Assembly (NCBI GenBank): GCA_022640795.1
Contig: JALCCK010000023.1
Span: 1-40,083 of the forward strand
Direction of reading: 5' to 3'
DNA length: 40,083 nt
Source: Treponema sp.
GTDB lineage: Bacteria > Spirochaetota > Spirochaetia > Treponematales > Treponemataceae
This document shows, piece by piece, positions 25,539-35,231 of this stretch (position 1 is its first letter; each line of letters starts with the position of its first letter). Below the pieces are notes generated by a model. The model had not been told where the DNA came from. It worked only from the letters and a program-made list of their open reading frames with translations, and searched no databases. Position numbers and translations under genes: made by a program.

Positions 25539-27005
25539 ATGAAATCATATGTCAAAAAATCTTTGACGGTCTTTTCTCTTTTCTTGTTGGGTATCGTAGT
25601 TTTTGCAGAAAAGACCCCGATTCAAAATGTTTATCAGTACCGGCTGGAAAACGGCCTTGAGCTGTATGTTGCGGAAAACCATGCAGTTCCGCTGGTAACA
25701 ATTGAAATCGCAGTAAAAACCGGCGGAATTGCACAGACTCCTGAAAATGCAGGATTATTTCATCTGTATGAACATATGATGTTCAAAGGGAATACGAAAT
25801 ACCGCAGTGCTGCCGATGTACAGAACGCCATAAAAAAGCTGGGCGTTACGACCTGGAACGGATATACGAGCGACGAATGCGTCAGATATTTTTTTACTAT
25901 TCCGGTCAACCAGCTTTATAATGGACTTGAATTCTGGAGCTATGCGGTGAGAACTCCGCTTATGGATAAGGCGGAACTGGAAAATGAGAAAAAGGTAGTA
26001 CTTTCCGAGATAAAAGGCGGTTACTCGAATCCCGATACTATTCTTTCTGCGGGTCTTATGAAGGCTCTTTTCCCTGCTGCCCCATGGAAGCTTGATCCTG
26101 CCGGCCCTGCCGAAAATGTACAGAAGGCCACCGTAGCGGACCTTAAATCCATACAGCAGACGTACTATATACCGAATAATGCCGCGTTGTTTGTCGGCGG
26201 TGATGTAAATCCTGCTGAAGTCTATAGGCTGGTAAAAGAATTATACGGATCATGGAAACGTGCCGCTGATCCGTGGACTGTTCCCAATAAGCAGCAGCTT
26301 ACGCAGCCTTATCTGCAGCCACAATATTTTGTTATGCCGTATGATAAAATGTCGGTGCAGACGGCGCGGGTGCTTCTCATGTATCGGGGACCGGATGCGG
26401 AATTTGACAGAGCGGATACCTACGGTGCGGATGTAACGGGGTATCTGATGGATGATCCTTCAGGTGTTTTTAAACAGATGTTGTGTTCGGTGCCGGAACT
26501 TATGATTCCGGGATCTGATTATGTCAGCGAGGGATATCTGACGAAAAAAGAAGGCGGCATTATTCAGCTATCCGCCGTCATGCTGCAGCCGGAAAAAAAT
26601 CTTGCAGACAGAGCAAAATTACTGCTGAATACGCTGAACAGAAAGGTTTTTCCCGATTTCTCGGACGGAACTGCTGTTTCGCCGGCAAAACTGCAGAATG
26701 TTTATCAGAAACTTCAGGACTACCGGATAATGGAAATGGAAACTGCATCCGGCCTGCTTGATACACTGCTGAACTGGTGGGTTACTGCTGATGCCGGTTA
26801 TTATTATACATATAATGAAAACATGCAGAAAACAGGTACGGTAGAAGTTGCGTCTTTCGTAAATAAATATTTTACCGGCCGGAATCCTGTCGTCGTTGTT
26901 CTGGTAAATCCGGATGTTTATAACGCTGACAAACAGGATTTTATCGATAGCGGTTATACGGAAATAACAAAAGAGAATGCGTTCTGGTGGAGAGATGCAA
27001 AATGA
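25539..27005 (+). CDS. secreted M16 zinc protease, catalytic partner
   Basis: The protein is 488 aa. The signal peptide (MKSYVKKSLTVFSLFLLGIVVFAEK) places it in the periplasm. The inverted zinc motif HxxEH is intact as HLYEH (about 75-79), and the third ligand Glu lies in ELENEKKVVLSEI about 70-80 residues on. The segment MMFKGNTKYRSAADVQ between them is typical. M16 enzymes degrade short unfolded peptides within a two-chain chamber. The next gene overlaps by 4 bases (ATGA) and encodes an M16-fold protein without the zinc motif, as in bacterial heterodimeric M16 proteases. Confidence 0.93.
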   Translation: MKSYVKKSLTVFSLFLLGIVVFAEKTPIQNVYQYRLENGLELYVAENHAVPLVTIEIAVKTGGIAQTPENAGLFHLYEHMMFKGNTKYRSAADVQNAIKKLGVTTWNGYTSDECVRYFFTIPVNQLYNGLEFWSYAVRTPLMDKAELENEKKVVLSEIKGGYSNPDTILSAGLMKALFPAAPWKLDPAGPAENVQKATVADLKSIQQTYYIPNNAALFVGGDVNPAEVYRLVKELYGSWKRAADPWTVPNKQQLTQPYLQPQYFVMPYDKMSVQTARVLLMYRGPDAEFDRADTYGADVTGYLMDDPSGVFKQMLCSVPELMIPGSDYVSEGYLTKKEGGIIQLSAVMLQPEKNLADRAKLLLNTLNRKVFPDFSDGTAVSPAKLQNVYQKLQDYRIMEMETASGLLDTLLNWWVTADAGYYYTYNENMQKTGTVEVASFVNKYFTGRNPVVVVLVNPDVYNADKQDFIDSGYTEITKENAFWWRDAK

Positions 27006-28399
27006 AAAAACTGAATAACAGAATCTGTATATGTGCCGCAGCTGCTCTGCTTTTTATCTTGAGCGGCTGTGTATCTACGGAAGGAAAAGGAGAAAATTCT
27101 TTTTCACCGGATGTGAAACTTGAAAACTATACGCTGAACAATGGAATCCCGGTTTATATAAAGAAAAACACGGCGAACCGCCTGTATGCGCTTGATATCG
27201 TTGTGACCGGCGGTTCCAATATGCTTTCACCTGAGAAATCCGGTCTTGAATCTTCTCTGTTTACTATGATGACGAAAGGATCCGACCGTTACCCCTATGC
27301 TGAAATCCAAAAGATAGAATATGAAACGAATATCGGATTGTCGAGTTACAGTCTCAACGAAGGATCTCTGCTTGGAATCAGCTGTATTGACTATTATTTT
27401 GACCGGACGTTGCCGCTGCTTGTAGATGCTTTCATGCACCCTGCTTATGAGGACCAGCAGTATCAGCTTCTGCTGCAGTCTGCACGGCAGTCCATTCAGC
27501 AGCGTAAAAATGATCCGTCGTCTATTTTATACGAAACGGCTGTGAAGCAGATATTCAAGAATCATCCGTACGAAACGAGAGTGAATGTTACCGAAGATTC
27601 GCTCGGAAATATTACGGTTTCTGATATGAAAGCACTTCATAAAACGCTTATGGATGCAAAACGGATTTCAATCATTGCCGTCGGGAATATTGACGGTAAG
27701 GCTCTGGTTGAAAAACTGAATAAAACGATCGGGACCATTCCCGCATTAGAAGAAAGTTTTATACCGGTATCTGTTCCGCTGCAGAAAATTTCAGGAGACC
27801 CTGTTGTTGTATCACATCCTTCCGCGGAAGGTACCGGCTATATTGCACGGGTTCTTGCGCTTCCCGCAATAGACAGTGCTGATTTTATTCCCTGTTGCAT
27901 TGCTTCCGATATTTATTCCGAAATACTGTTCAATATTGTCCGTGAGAAACACGGGGCCTGCTATACACCGGGATCATCTGTTTATGCGACCATGTCTCCG
28001 ACAGCGTTTGAATATATAAGCAAGGCAAGCGATCTTCAGAATATTACGAAGTATATGGCTGAATCGCGGGACCTGATGGTACAGGGAACACTTATTGCGG
28101 GAAAGAATAAAGACGGATCATATAAATTTGTTCCGATTGACGATAAACTGGAAGGATATAAAAACAGTTTTCTGAACAGCCAGTATGCATCAGTTCAGAC
28201 AAACGAAGGGGTTGCTTCAAGAATGGCAGTAAGTCTTATCCGTCTTGGAAATACAGAACAGCTCGACAAAATCAGTGCAAAAGCGGAACAGGTAACGGCA
28301 GCCGATATTGAGCGGGTATTCAAAAAATACTGGGTAAACAATACCTCCCGGTGGTTCGCCGTAGTCGGTCCCGGAGATGAACAGAAGATAAAGTTTTAA
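27002..28399 (+). CDS. M16-fold lipoprotein, non-catalytic partner
   Basis: The protein is 465 aa from ATG 27002. A GTG five codons upstream lies in the previous gene, and GGAGAG before 27002 marks the real start. The lipobox LSGC predicts lipidation at Cys23. The M16 fold is recognisable (LNNGIPVYIKKNTANRLYALDIVVTGGSN, and the C-terminal VREKHGACYTPGSSVYATMS with its conserved R and Y). Where the catalytic partner has HLYEH this protein has GLESSLFTMMTKGS, so it cannot bind zinc. It should provide the substrate-binding half and anchor the complex to the membrane. Confidence 0.92.
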   Translation: MKKLNNRICICAAAALLFILSGCVSTEGKGENSFSPDVKLENYTLNNGIPVYIKKNTANRLYALDIVVTGGSNMLSPEKSGLESSLFTMMTKGSDRYPYAEIQKIEYETNIGLSSYSLNEGSLLGISCIDYYFDRTLPLLVDAFMHPAYEDQQYQLLLQSARQSIQQRKNDPSSILYETAVKQIFKNHPYETRVNVTEDSLGNITVSDMKALHKTLMDAKRISIIAVGNIDGKALVEKLNKTIGTIPALEESFIPVSVPLQKISGDPVVVSHPSAEGTGYIARVLALPAIDSADFIPCCIASDIYSEILFNIVREKHGACYTPGSSVYATMSPTAFEYISKASDLQNITKYMAESRDLMVQGTLIAGKNKDGSYKFVPIDDKLEGYKNSFLNSQYASVQTNEGVASRMAVSLIRLGNTEQLDKISAKAEQVTAADIERVFKKYWVNNTSRWFAVVGPGDEQKIKF

Positions 28400-28408
28400 A
28401 GACGGTCG

Positions 28409-28452
28409 GCAGGTCCGTGGAGCTGTAATTTCCGCGGCTGCTCTGTTTTTTT
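28409..28452 (+). terminator. intrinsic terminator after the M16 pair
   Basis: GCAG plus CCGTGGA pair with TCCGCGG plus CTGC (28409-28441), with a 2-base bulge and one G-U pair, followed by a T7 run at 28446-28452. Confidence 0.85.
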
Positions 28453-28464
28453 ACAGACTGGCTA

Positions 28465-28494
28465 GTGACAGTACTTCCCCATTCATGTTATACT
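28465..28494 (+). promoter_or_regulatory. extended -10 promoter of the pyr operon
   Basis: GTGACA (28465-28470), 18 bp, TGT-TATACT with -10 at 28489-28494. The leader of about 22 nt carries AGGGAGG before the pyrB ATG. It is too short for an attenuator, so any pyrimidine control should act elsewhere. Confidence 0.6.
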
Positions 28495-28522
28495 TCCTTC
28501 CGAAAAAAAACAGGGAGGTACC

Positions 28523-29446
28523 ATGTTAAAAGGGCGTCATCTAATAGAACCTGGAGATCTGTCGCTGTCAGAGATAGACGATATTTGTTCTTTGGCAGAG
28601 CAAATGATTGTCGATCCGGTTGCTTTTCAGGACGTGTGCCGCGGGAAAATTCTCGCGGCACTTTTTTTTGAGCCGAGTACAAGAACGCGGCTTTCTTTTG
28701 AAGCTGCAGCGTTGCGGTTAGGCGGTTCCGTAGAAGGATTTGCGGATGCATCATCCACTTCGACAACGAAAGGAGAAACGCTTGCTGACACGATACGGGT
28801 TGTTTCATCATATGCCGATATTATTGCGATCCGGAATCCGAAAGAAGGAGCTGCTCTGCTGGCATCTAAATATTCGAGCTGCCCGATTATTAATGCCGGT
28901 GATGGCGGCCATTATCACCCGACGCAGACTCTGACAGATCTTCTGACTATACGGCAGCTTAGAGGCGGCTTTGAAAATCAGACTGTCGGTTTCTGTGGCG
29001 ACCTTATGTTCGGCAGAACTGTACACAGCCTTGCGCAGGCATTGAGCCGGTATAAAGGTAACAAATTCATTTTTATAAGTCCGAAAGAGCTTACTATTCC
29101 TGAATACATGATAAAGAATGTACTTGAACCGGCCGGAGTTGAATATATGCTGGCGGATCGACTGGAAGATGTTATCGGCAGTCTTGATATTCTTTACATG
29201 ACCAGAGTTCAAAAAGAACGATTCTTCAATGAGCAGGACTATATACGACTGAAAGACAGCTACATTCTTGATAACCAGAAAATGAAACTGGCCAAAAAAG
29301 ATATGATTGTGCTGCATCCGCTTCCCCGTGTGAACGAAATAGCACCTGAGGTGGATGCCGACCCGCGCGCTGCCTATTTCAAGCAGGTACGTTACGGTAT
29401 GTTTGCACGGATGGCGCTGATAGCAAAATTGACGGGATGCTTATAA
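28523..29446 (+). CDS. pyrB: aspartate carbamoyltransferase catalytic chain
   Basis: Condenses carbamoyl phosphate with aspartate in pyrimidine synthesis, 307 aa. The carbamoyl phosphate loop is [13 protein letters not shown] (about 49-61), with KGETLADT for the 80s loop, [10 protein letters not shown] (about 131) and [11 protein letters not shown] (about 262-272) for aspartate and domain closure. All catalytic residues are present. The regulatory chain gene pyrI follows after 16 bp, so a PyrB6-PyrI6 holoenzyme is expected. Confidence 0.96.
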   Translation: MLKGRHLIEPGDLSLSEIDDICSLAEQMIVDPVAFQDVCRGKILAALFFEPSTRTRLSFEAAALRLGGSVEGFADASSTSTTKGETLADTIRVVSSYADIIAIRNPKEGAALLASKYSSCPIINAGDGGHYHPTQTLTDLLTIRQLRGGFENQTVGFCGDLMFGRTVHSLAQALSRYKGNKFIFISPKELTIPEYMIKNVLEPAGVEYMLADRLEDVIGSLDILYMTRVQKERFFNEQDYIRLKDSYILDNQKMKLAKKDMIVLHPLPRVNEIAPEVDADPRAAYFKQVRYGMFARMALIAKLTGCL

Positions 29447-29462
29447 TCAACAGGAGAATAGT

Positions 29463-29918
29463 ATGTTAAATGTCGATACCATAAAAAACGGACTCGTTAT
29501 CGATCATATCCGGGCTGGATACGGTCCCCGGATTTTTCAATGGCTTGGCCTTGATAAGGCTAAATATACGGCCGCACTCATAATGAATGTGAACTCGAAA
29601 CGAACCGGTGCAAAAGATATTATCAAAATAGATAATATCCTGAATATAGATTATTCGGTTCTCGGATTTATTGATCCGAATATCACCATTAATGAGATAA
29701 AAAATGAAAAAATAAGCAGAAAAATACAACTTTCCCTCCCTGAACGGGTAGAAAATGTTATTCGATGCCGGAATCCCCGGTGCATCACGATGACAGAACA
29801 TTATGTCCCGCAGGTTTTTCTGCTGGTCGATAAGAAAAAAACTCTTTATCGCTGTGAGTATTGTGATACTATTGTCAACGCCCACAGTGAAGATATCATA
29901 ACGGGGCTTGTAATTTGA
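29463..29918 (+). CDS. pyrI: aspartate carbamoyltransferase regulatory chain
   Basis: Binds nucleotide effectors and couples catalytic trimers, 151 aa. The N-terminal allosteric domain includes [10 protein letters not shown] and the nucleotide region [15 protein letters not shown]. The C-terminal zinc domain has the four ligands Cys102, Cys107, Cys131 and Cys134 (CRNPRC...CEYC). AGGAG lies 6 nt before the ATG. The stop overlaps the pyrC start by 4 bases. Confidence 0.96.
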   Translation: MLNVDTIKNGLVIDHIRAGYGPRIFQWLGLDKAKYTAALIMNVNSKRTGAKDIIKIDNILNIDYSVLGFIDPNITINEIKNEKISRKIQLSLPERVENVIRCRNPRCITMTEHYVPQVFLLVDKKKTLYRCEYCDTIVNAHSEDIITGLVI

Positions 29919-31354
29919 AGCGGACCGTATTTTTTTATAACGGTCGGCTGGTAGACAGCCGGACCGACAGTCCCGGGGCCATACTTGTTATCGATGGTAC
30001 GATAGCTTCTGTTTATAAGCAGGCTGTTCCTGACAAAGCTGGCGCCGGAACAGTGCTTGCCGCCATTCTGTCGGCCGGCATTGGTACAGACAAGGGTTTT
30101 TCTTCCATAACGGAAGCTTCGGTGGAGCTGTATGATGTAAAAGGACGTACGATCATGCCTGCGTTCATCGATATGCATGCGCATTTCCGCTATCCGGGGC
30201 AGCCATGGAAGGAAGATCTGGACACAGCTTTGGATGCCGCTGCCGCCGGAGGGTTCGGGACGCTTGTTCTTATGCCGAATACAAATCCTGTCATTTCTTC
30301 CGCCGCGGCGGCTCTGCACATCGATGCCGAGGCAGCGGAGCGCAATAAATCGAAAGTGTTCCAAACTGTTAGTCTTACAAAAGATTTCGACGGAACGGAT
30401 ACGACCCACCTTAAAAATCTTGATGCTCAAAAAATTCCGGTAATCACAGAAGACGGTCACGACGTTGCAGATGCGGCAGTACTGCTTGCGGCGATGAGAA
30501 CGGCAGCAGAAAACGGGCAGATAGTAAGCTGTCACAGCGAAAATGCTGACCTGGCTGCTGCTGCACGGGTTCACAGAAAAAAAGCTCTTGTACTTATGAA
30601 AGAACACGGAACTCCCGGCGGACAGCGTATGAGGGTGGAATTTCCCGATTCCATCCGTAAAGAAATCAATGATGAGTTGAAGGCTGCAAACGAACTTCTT
30701 GCACTGGCCGAAGACTCCGCAACAGAACGAAATATAGAGACAGCAAAACTTGCCGGCTGCCATGTCCACATTGCACATGTCAGTACAAAGCGCAGTATGG
30801 ATGCTGTCCGAAGAGCAAAAAGGGAAATTGCGGATGGCACTACACCGGATGGATTTTCTATTACCTGTGAAGTTACTCCGCATCATATAGGACTTTGCGG
30901 AACAGAACCTCCGGAACTTTATGAACTGGTAAATCCTCCGCTCAGAAGTGAAGCAGACCGGATGGCGCTTATTACGGCTCTTGTCGACGGAACTGCAGAT
31001 GTTATAGCGACTGACCATGCCCCTCATTCTTCTGCCGATAAACTTTCCGGAGCACCTGGTTTTACCGGACTTGAAACGGCGTTTGCCGTCTGTAATACGA
31101 TTCTGGTTCAAAGCGGTAAAATGTCTTTGTCGCGGCTTTCATCCGTTATGTCCCGAAATCCTGCTGCAATCTTGAAACTCAACAAAGGAACTATTGCGGC
31201 GGGAACGGATGCAGATTTTGTTCTTGTAAGCCCTGAAGAGGAATGGATTGTTGACAGTTCATCCTTTAAAAGTAAAGGAAAAACAACTCCTTTTGAGGGA
31301 AAAAAACTGAAGGGAAAAGTGCATGCGGTAGTAATCGGCGGAGTCGTTTTTTAG
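29915..31354 (+). CDS. pyrC: dihydroorotase, long form
   Basis: Cyclises carbamoyl aspartate to dihydroorotate. The TTG start overlaps the pyrI stop (TTGA). At 479 aa it is about 50 longer than usual class I enzymes. Much of the excess is near residues 35-65, between the N-terminal beta domain and the barrel. Metal and substrate motifs: [14 protein letters not shown] (usual form DxHxHxRxPG), [30 protein letters not shown] and IATDHAPHS, all present, so it should be active. PAFID replaces the usual PGxID. Completes a pyrB-pyrI-pyrC operon; carA/B, pyrD, pyrE and pyrF are not in the window. Confidence 0.93.
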   Translation: MKRTVFFYNGRLVDSRTDSPGAILVIDGTIASVYKQAVPDKAGAGTVLAAILSAGIGTDKGFSSITEASVELYDVKGRTIMPAFIDMHAHFRYPGQPWKEDLDTALDAAAAGGFGTLVLMPNTNPVISSAAAALHIDAEAAERNKSKVFQTVSLTKDFDGTDTTHLKNLDAQKIPVITEDGHDVADAAVLLAAMRTAAENGQIVSCHSENADLAAAARVHRKKALVLMKEHGTPGGQRMRVEFPDSIRKEINDELKAANELLALAEDSATERNIETAKLAGCHVHIAHVSTKRSMDAVRRAKREIADGTTPDGFSITCEVTPHHIGLCGTEPPELYELVNPPLRSEADRMALITALVDGTADVIATDHAPHSSADKLSGAPGFTGLETAFAVCNTILVQSGKMSLSRLSSVMSRNPAAILKLNKGTIAAGTDADFVLVSPEEEWIVDSSSFKSKGKTTPFEGKKLKGKVHAVVIGGVVF

Positions 31355-31436
31355 ATATAACTGTTTGAGCCAGCTGCAAAAGTCCGTTAACTTCCCCGCC
31401 CGGCTTTACAGAAATTTAGTATGCCGGATACTATTT

Positions 31437-31447
31437 TGTGATATACT
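31437..31447 (+). promoter_or_regulatory. extended -10 promoter of fbp (leaderless candidate)
   Basis: TGA-TATACT (-10 at 31442-31447) ends 6 nt before the ATG at 31454, so the predicted start is the A of the start codon. No -35 is clear, as is usual for extended -10 promoters. There is no ribosome site in CTTACT. Confidence 0.55.
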
Positions 31448-31453
31448 CTTACT

Positions 31454-33379
31454 ATGAAAGAATCCGAAAAATATTTGAAAATTCTGGCACGACAGTATCC
31501 GTCAGAGCGTGCTGTTATTACCGAGCTGGTTAATTTGCAGGCTATTCTAAGCCTCCCCAAAGGCACAGAGCATTTTTTAAGTGATATACATGGTGAATAT
31601 GAACAGTTTAATCATGTGCTTAAAAACGGATCGGGCTCGATCCGGCAAAAAATAGAAGAAGTTTTCGGATCATCGGAAACGGAAGCTGTAAAACGAAGCC
31701 TTGCAACGCTTATCTATTATCCGCAGGAACGGCTTGAAATAATCAGAGGTAAAGAACCCGATATTGACGACTGGTATTCGGTAACGCTTCACCGGCTGGT
31801 ACTTATGATGCGCCGCGTTTCTTCAAAATATACCCGTTCTCATGTACGAAAAATGATGCCGTCTGATTTTTCCTATTTAATAGAAGAATTGATTACTGAG
31901 AAAGAAGAAATAAGCGACAAACGTGCATATTACGATGAGATAATACATACGGTTATCAGAGTTGGTGCTGCAGAACCACTGATCATAACGCTGTGTAATC
32001 TTATACAGGCGCTGGTCATAGCTCATCTTCACATTATCGGCGATATATTTGATCGCGGTCCCGGACCTCATATTATTCTGGATACGCTTATGAAATATCA
32101 TTCCGTCGACATCCAGTGGGGAAATCACGATCTTGTATGGATGGGTGCGGCAGCGGGACAGACAGCCTGCATTGCGAATGTCGTCAGGCTTTCCGTTCAC
32201 TACAGTAATCTTGATGTACTTGAAGAAGGATACGGAATTAATTTAACCCCGCTGGTTACCTTTGCAATCAGGAGATACGGTGGCAGCGGCAACGACAGCA
32301 TTCTGCGGGCTGTTTCCATGATTCAGTTTAAATTGGAAGGGCAGCTCATTAAGAAGTATCCTGAATTTAACATGCAGAACAGGCTTTTTCTTGATAAAAT
32401 CGATAAAAAGAACGGAATCGTAACTATTGACGGAAAAGAATGGAAATTGAATTCGGTCGATTTTCCGACATTGGATACGGCTGCCCCGTATAAACTTACG
32501 GATGAAGAGCGGGATGTTGTTCAGCGTTTAAAAAATTCATTTACGCATTGTGAAAAACTTCAGAAGCAGATTCGTTTTTTATATGCAAATGGGAATCTCT
32601 ATAAAGTATACAACGGAAATCTTTTATATCACGGATGCATGCCGCTTGATGTGAATGGAAATTTTGCCCGGGTTACGCTTTTTGGTAAAAAATACAGCGG
32701 AAAGGAATTATATGACGTCCTTGAAAAATGGGCGCGTACCGGATATTTTGCTGAGCCGCAATCGAAAGAAAAAACAAAAGGAGAAGATATTCTCTGGTAT
32801 CTCTGGACCGGTCCGTGGTCTCCTGTTTTCGGAAAGGACAAAATGGCAGTATTCGAAGCGATGTATATAGACGATACATCTGCCAGAATAGAAACGAAAA
32901 ACACCTATTATAATCTTGTTGAAGATGAAACCGTCGTGGACCGGATTCTTTCCGAATTCGGCCTCGATCGGACAACGGCACATATCATCAACGGGCATGT
33001 ACCGCAGGAAGTACGGAAAGGAGAAACGCCTGTAAAATGCGGAGGAAAACTTCTTATTATAGACGGCGGGTTTTCTGCTGCGTATCATGAAAAAACAGGA
33101 ATTGCCGGCTATACGCTTGTCTCAAATTCCCGCGGCATGCGTCTTGTCGTTCATGAAAAATTCGAGACAACTGCAGATGCCATTCAGAGTGAAAAAGATA
33201 TTGTATCCGACACGATTACTGTTGAAACTTTTCCGAAACGGAAATACGTCGGTGATACTGAAACCGGCCGCGCTATTAAGAGTCACATAGGCGACCTTGA
33301 GAAATTACTTGAAGCCTATCATTCAGGAACAATCCTTGTTCCTGAAATTTCTGATCTGGCTGCTCTTTTCAGAGAATAG
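31454..33379 (+). CDS. fbp: fructose-1,6-bisphosphatase, class III
   Basis: Gluconeogenic dephosphorylation of fructose-1,6-bisphosphate to fructose-6-phosphate. At 641 aa the length matches the class III family (FBPase_2), known mainly from Firmicutes and spirochaetes and unrelated to class I. Metallophosphoesterase motifs: LSDIHGEYEQF (about 43), IGDIFDRGPGPH (about 194) and WGNHDLVWMGAAAG (about 220), then INGHVPQEVRKGETP and IDGGFSAAYHEKTGIAGYTL near the C-terminus. A single-gene unit with its own promoter. Confidence 0.95.
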   Translation: MKESEKYLKILARQYPSERAVITELVNLQAILSLPKGTEHFLSDIHGEYEQFNHVLKNGSGSIRQKIEEVFGSSETEAVKRSLATLIYYPQERLEIIRGKEPDIDDWYSVTLHRLVLMMRRVSSKYTRSHVRKMMPSDFSYLIEELITEKEEISDKRAYYDEIIHTVIRVGAAEPLIITLCNLIQALVIAHLHIIGDIFDRGPGPHIILDTLMKYHSVDIQWGNHDLVWMGAAAGQTACIANVVRLSVHYSNLDVLEEGYGINLTPLVTFAIRRYGGSGNDSILRAVSMIQFKLEGQLIKKYPEFNMQNRLFLDKIDKKNGIVTIDGKEWKLNSVDFPTLDTAAPYKLTDEERDVVQRLKNSFTHCEKLQKQIRFLYANGNLYKVYNGNLLYHGCMPLDVNGNFARVTLFGKKYSGKELYDVLEKWARTGYFAEPQSKEKTKGEDILWYLWTGPWSPVFGKDKMAVFEAMYIDDTSARIETKNTYYNLVEDETVVDRILSEFGLDRTTAHIINGHVPQEVRKGETPVKCGGKLLIIDGGFSAAYHEKTGIAGYTLVSNSRGMRLVVHEKFETTADAIQSEKDIVSDTITVETFPKRKYVGDTETGRAIKSHIGDLEKLLEAYHSGTILVPEISDLAALFRE

Positions 33380-33395
33380 GTGCCCGTTTTTTACG

Positions 33396-33423
33396 CCGGC
33401 TGTCAGTTTTTTACTGCAGCCGG
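33396..33423. terminator. hairpin between convergent fbp and secreted-protein genes
   Basis: CCGGCTG (33396-33402) pairs with CAGCCGG (33417-33423), and CAG/CTG continue inside around TTTTTTA. It lies 16 bp after the fbp stop and 9 bp before the stop of the convergent gene. Neither side has a clean T run directly after the stem, so efficiency is uncertain. It could serve both directions. Confidence 0.55.
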
Positions 33424-33432
33424 ATATAAAAA

Positions 33433-33828
33433 TTACTTTTTGTAGGCTAATGTTTTTTCGTAGTGCCTGGACATATCGGTACGGTCGATAATCATTTTTA
33501 TATTTTTATCAAGACTTACCGGTTTTATAAATTGATAGGAACGGTGCGTCTCCTCACAGGTAAAGGAAAGAATCAGTCCGCTTGTTCCTGCCTTTACGGT
33601 AAAATCTTTGATAGCGTCTTTAAAATCATAGACCAGCTGTTCGTTTTTGTACAATTGTATGTCATTCGACTCAAAACTCCAGAGCCCGTCCCAGTTATCG
33701 TCATACCATGTGCCGATCGGAAAATTACCAAGATTGATTTCCGTTGCCGGTTTTGTTAAATCGATTTCTGCCATTGCGGCCGTCATGCCCAGGAGTGCCA
33801 GTGTAATACAGGTTATCAATTTTTTCAT
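33433..33828 (-). CDS. small secreted protein, lipocalin-like
   Basis: The protein is 131 aa. The signal peptide is clear (MKKLITCITLALLGMTAAMAE, cut after AMA). The mature 110 residues are beta-rich with an opening GTWYDDNWDGLWSFESNDIQLY that resembles the GxW start of lipocalin-like or DUF-type barrels. No enzyme motif is seen. A perfect AGGAGG lies 7 nt before the ATG, so expression is probably high. Function unknown; periplasmic location is expected. Confidence 0.85.
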   Translation of the reverse strand: MKKLITCITLALLGMTAAMAEIDLTKPATEINLGNFPIGTWYDDNWDGLWSFESNDIQLYKNEQLVYDFKDAIKDFTVKAGTSGLILSFTCEETHRSYQFIKPVSLDKNIKMIIDRTDMSRHYEKTLAYKK

Positions 33829-33901
33829 AAAAAGTTCCTCCTTTCGATATTCCTTAAAGAATATTTTATACCAAAATAATAAAAAAAACAGTATTCCGAG
33901 A

Positions 33902-33930
33902 TTGTGTATTTAATTTATTACCGATAAAAT
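33902..33930 (+). promoter_or_regulatory. promoter of the M48 gene (leaderless candidate)
   Basis: TTGTGT (33902-33907), 17 bp, TAAAAT (33925-33930). The -10 ends 6 nt before the ATG at 33937, placing the expected transcription start on the start codon. There is no ribosome site. Confidence 0.6.
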
Positions 33931-33936
33931 CGTCAT

Positions 33937-35226
33937 ATGCAATTGAATAATGTTTTTGTCATACTTTTTTTTATCGGAACAGGTATTTCACTCTGCTTGA
34001 ATCAATTTCTCGAATATACTGATTATAAATTCCGTAAAATTCATGGTAATGATATTCCTTCTGAGCTTGCTGACGTTGTTGACCGTGAAAAAATCGCAAA
34101 AACAGTTTTGTATGAAGATTCAAAATATAAACTATGGATTCCTTCAAGTCTTCTTTCAACCGTACTTGATATTTTTCTTCTTGCAAGCGGCTTTTATCCG
34201 TGGTTGTTTTTTACCTTCTGGAATCTTACGTCGAATATTTACGGAACGGTTATTTTATTTGCATTCATTATTTCTATTCCTGCGGGACTTATTGCGATTC
34301 CGTTTTCCCTGTATCAGGAATTTGTCGTTGAAAAAAAATTCGGATTCAGTACGATGACGGTAAAGCTCTGGATCGTTGATGAGCTGAAATCGTTGTTGCT
34401 TTCGGCGGTCGTGAGTGTCCTGCTGCTTGCTGTCATGACTTTTTTATTTGAACACGCGGCTTCTTTCTGGTGGCTTCTGCTGGGCATAATTTATATTCTT
34501 TTTTCGCTGCTGGTATCGGTGATCTATCCGGTTTTTATTGCACCGCTGTTCAATAAGTTTACCCCCCTTGATGACGGATCTTTGAAAAATGCACTGGAAA
34601 AATTACTGGCATCAGCCGGGTTTGCGGTACGCGGTGTATTTGTTATGGACGCATCAAAACGCAGCAAACACTCGAATGCATATTTTACCGGTATTGGTAA
34701 AAGCAAGCGTATCGTTCTGTACGACACGCTGTTGGCGCAGCTTTCGACGGAAGAAACGGTCGCTGTTCTCAGTCATGAGCTTGGTCATTACAAAAAGCAT
34801 CATGTTGTAAAACGGTTGTGCTGTATGATCCCCGTTGTTTTTTTTGTGCTTGCCGTCGCTGATATACTCGTCGGGACCCCGTCGCTGTATCAGGGATTCG
34901 GTTTTTCAACTCCCGCCGGACTCTTTCCGCATATGAAATTCATCGGATTGTTTCTTTTGAGCGAAGTATTTGGCGGATTTTCGTTCCTGCCTGCTCTTCT
35001 CGGTAATTATTTTTCACGGAAAGATGAATTCGAAGCCGATCGTGTTGCTTCCGAATTATGCGGATCAGGAGAGCCGCTTATAACGGCACTGATAAAACTG
35101 CATAGCGAAAATCTGAGCGAACTGACGCCGCCCCCCGTTTATTGTTTGTTCAGATACGATCATCCGCCGCTTCTGGAACGAATTCGTGCAATAAGGAATG
35201 TTTCGCCGGAGACAAAAGATTTATAA
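33937..35226 (+). CDS. Ste24/CAAX-type M48 membrane zinc metalloprotease
   Basis: The protein is 429 aa. The N-terminal M48_N region has several membrane helices (about 4-20, 68-90, 100-125, 150-175, 180-205). The zinc motif is SHELGHYKKHH (HExxH about 279-283), and the third ligand is in RKDEFEADRVAS (about 363-368). YFTGIGKSKRIVLYDTLL before the motif is typical of Ste24 homologues. Bacteria lack CAAX prenylation, so its likely role is membrane-protein quality control like HtpX. The 3' end stops 5 bases from the convergent SRP RNA gene. Confidence 0.94.
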   Translation: MQLNNVFVILFFIGTGISLCLNQFLEYTDYKFRKIHGNDIPSELADVVDREKIAKTVLYEDSKYKLWIPSSLLSTVLDIFLLASGFYPWLFFTFWNLTSNIYGTVILFAFIISIPAGLIAIPFSLYQEFVVEKKFGFSTMTVKLWIVDELKSLLLSAVVSVLLLAVMTFLFEHAASFWWLLLGIIYILFSLLVSVIYPVFIAPLFNKFTPLDDGSLKNALEKLLASAGFAVRGVFVMDASKRSKHSNAYFTGIGKSKRIVLYDTLLAQLSTEETVAVLSHELGHYKKHHVVKRLCCMIPVVFFVLAVADILVGTPSLYQGFGFSTPAGLFPHMKFIGLFLLSEVFGGFSFLPALLGNYFSRKDEFEADRVASELCGSGEPLITALIKLHSENLSELTPPPVYCLFRYDHPPLLERIRAIRNVSPETKDL

Positions 35227-35231
35227 AGAAA

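Noticed and set aside
28495..28522. Pyrimidine attenuator before pyrB
   Set aside because: The leader between the -10 and the ATG is under 30 nt. The strong hairpin upstream (28409-28452) is the terminator of the M16 genes.
29846..31111. 421-codon open frame antisense to pyrC
   Set aside because: Cys/Arg/Ser-rich shadow translation with no domain. pyrC on the plus strand has all catalytic motifs.
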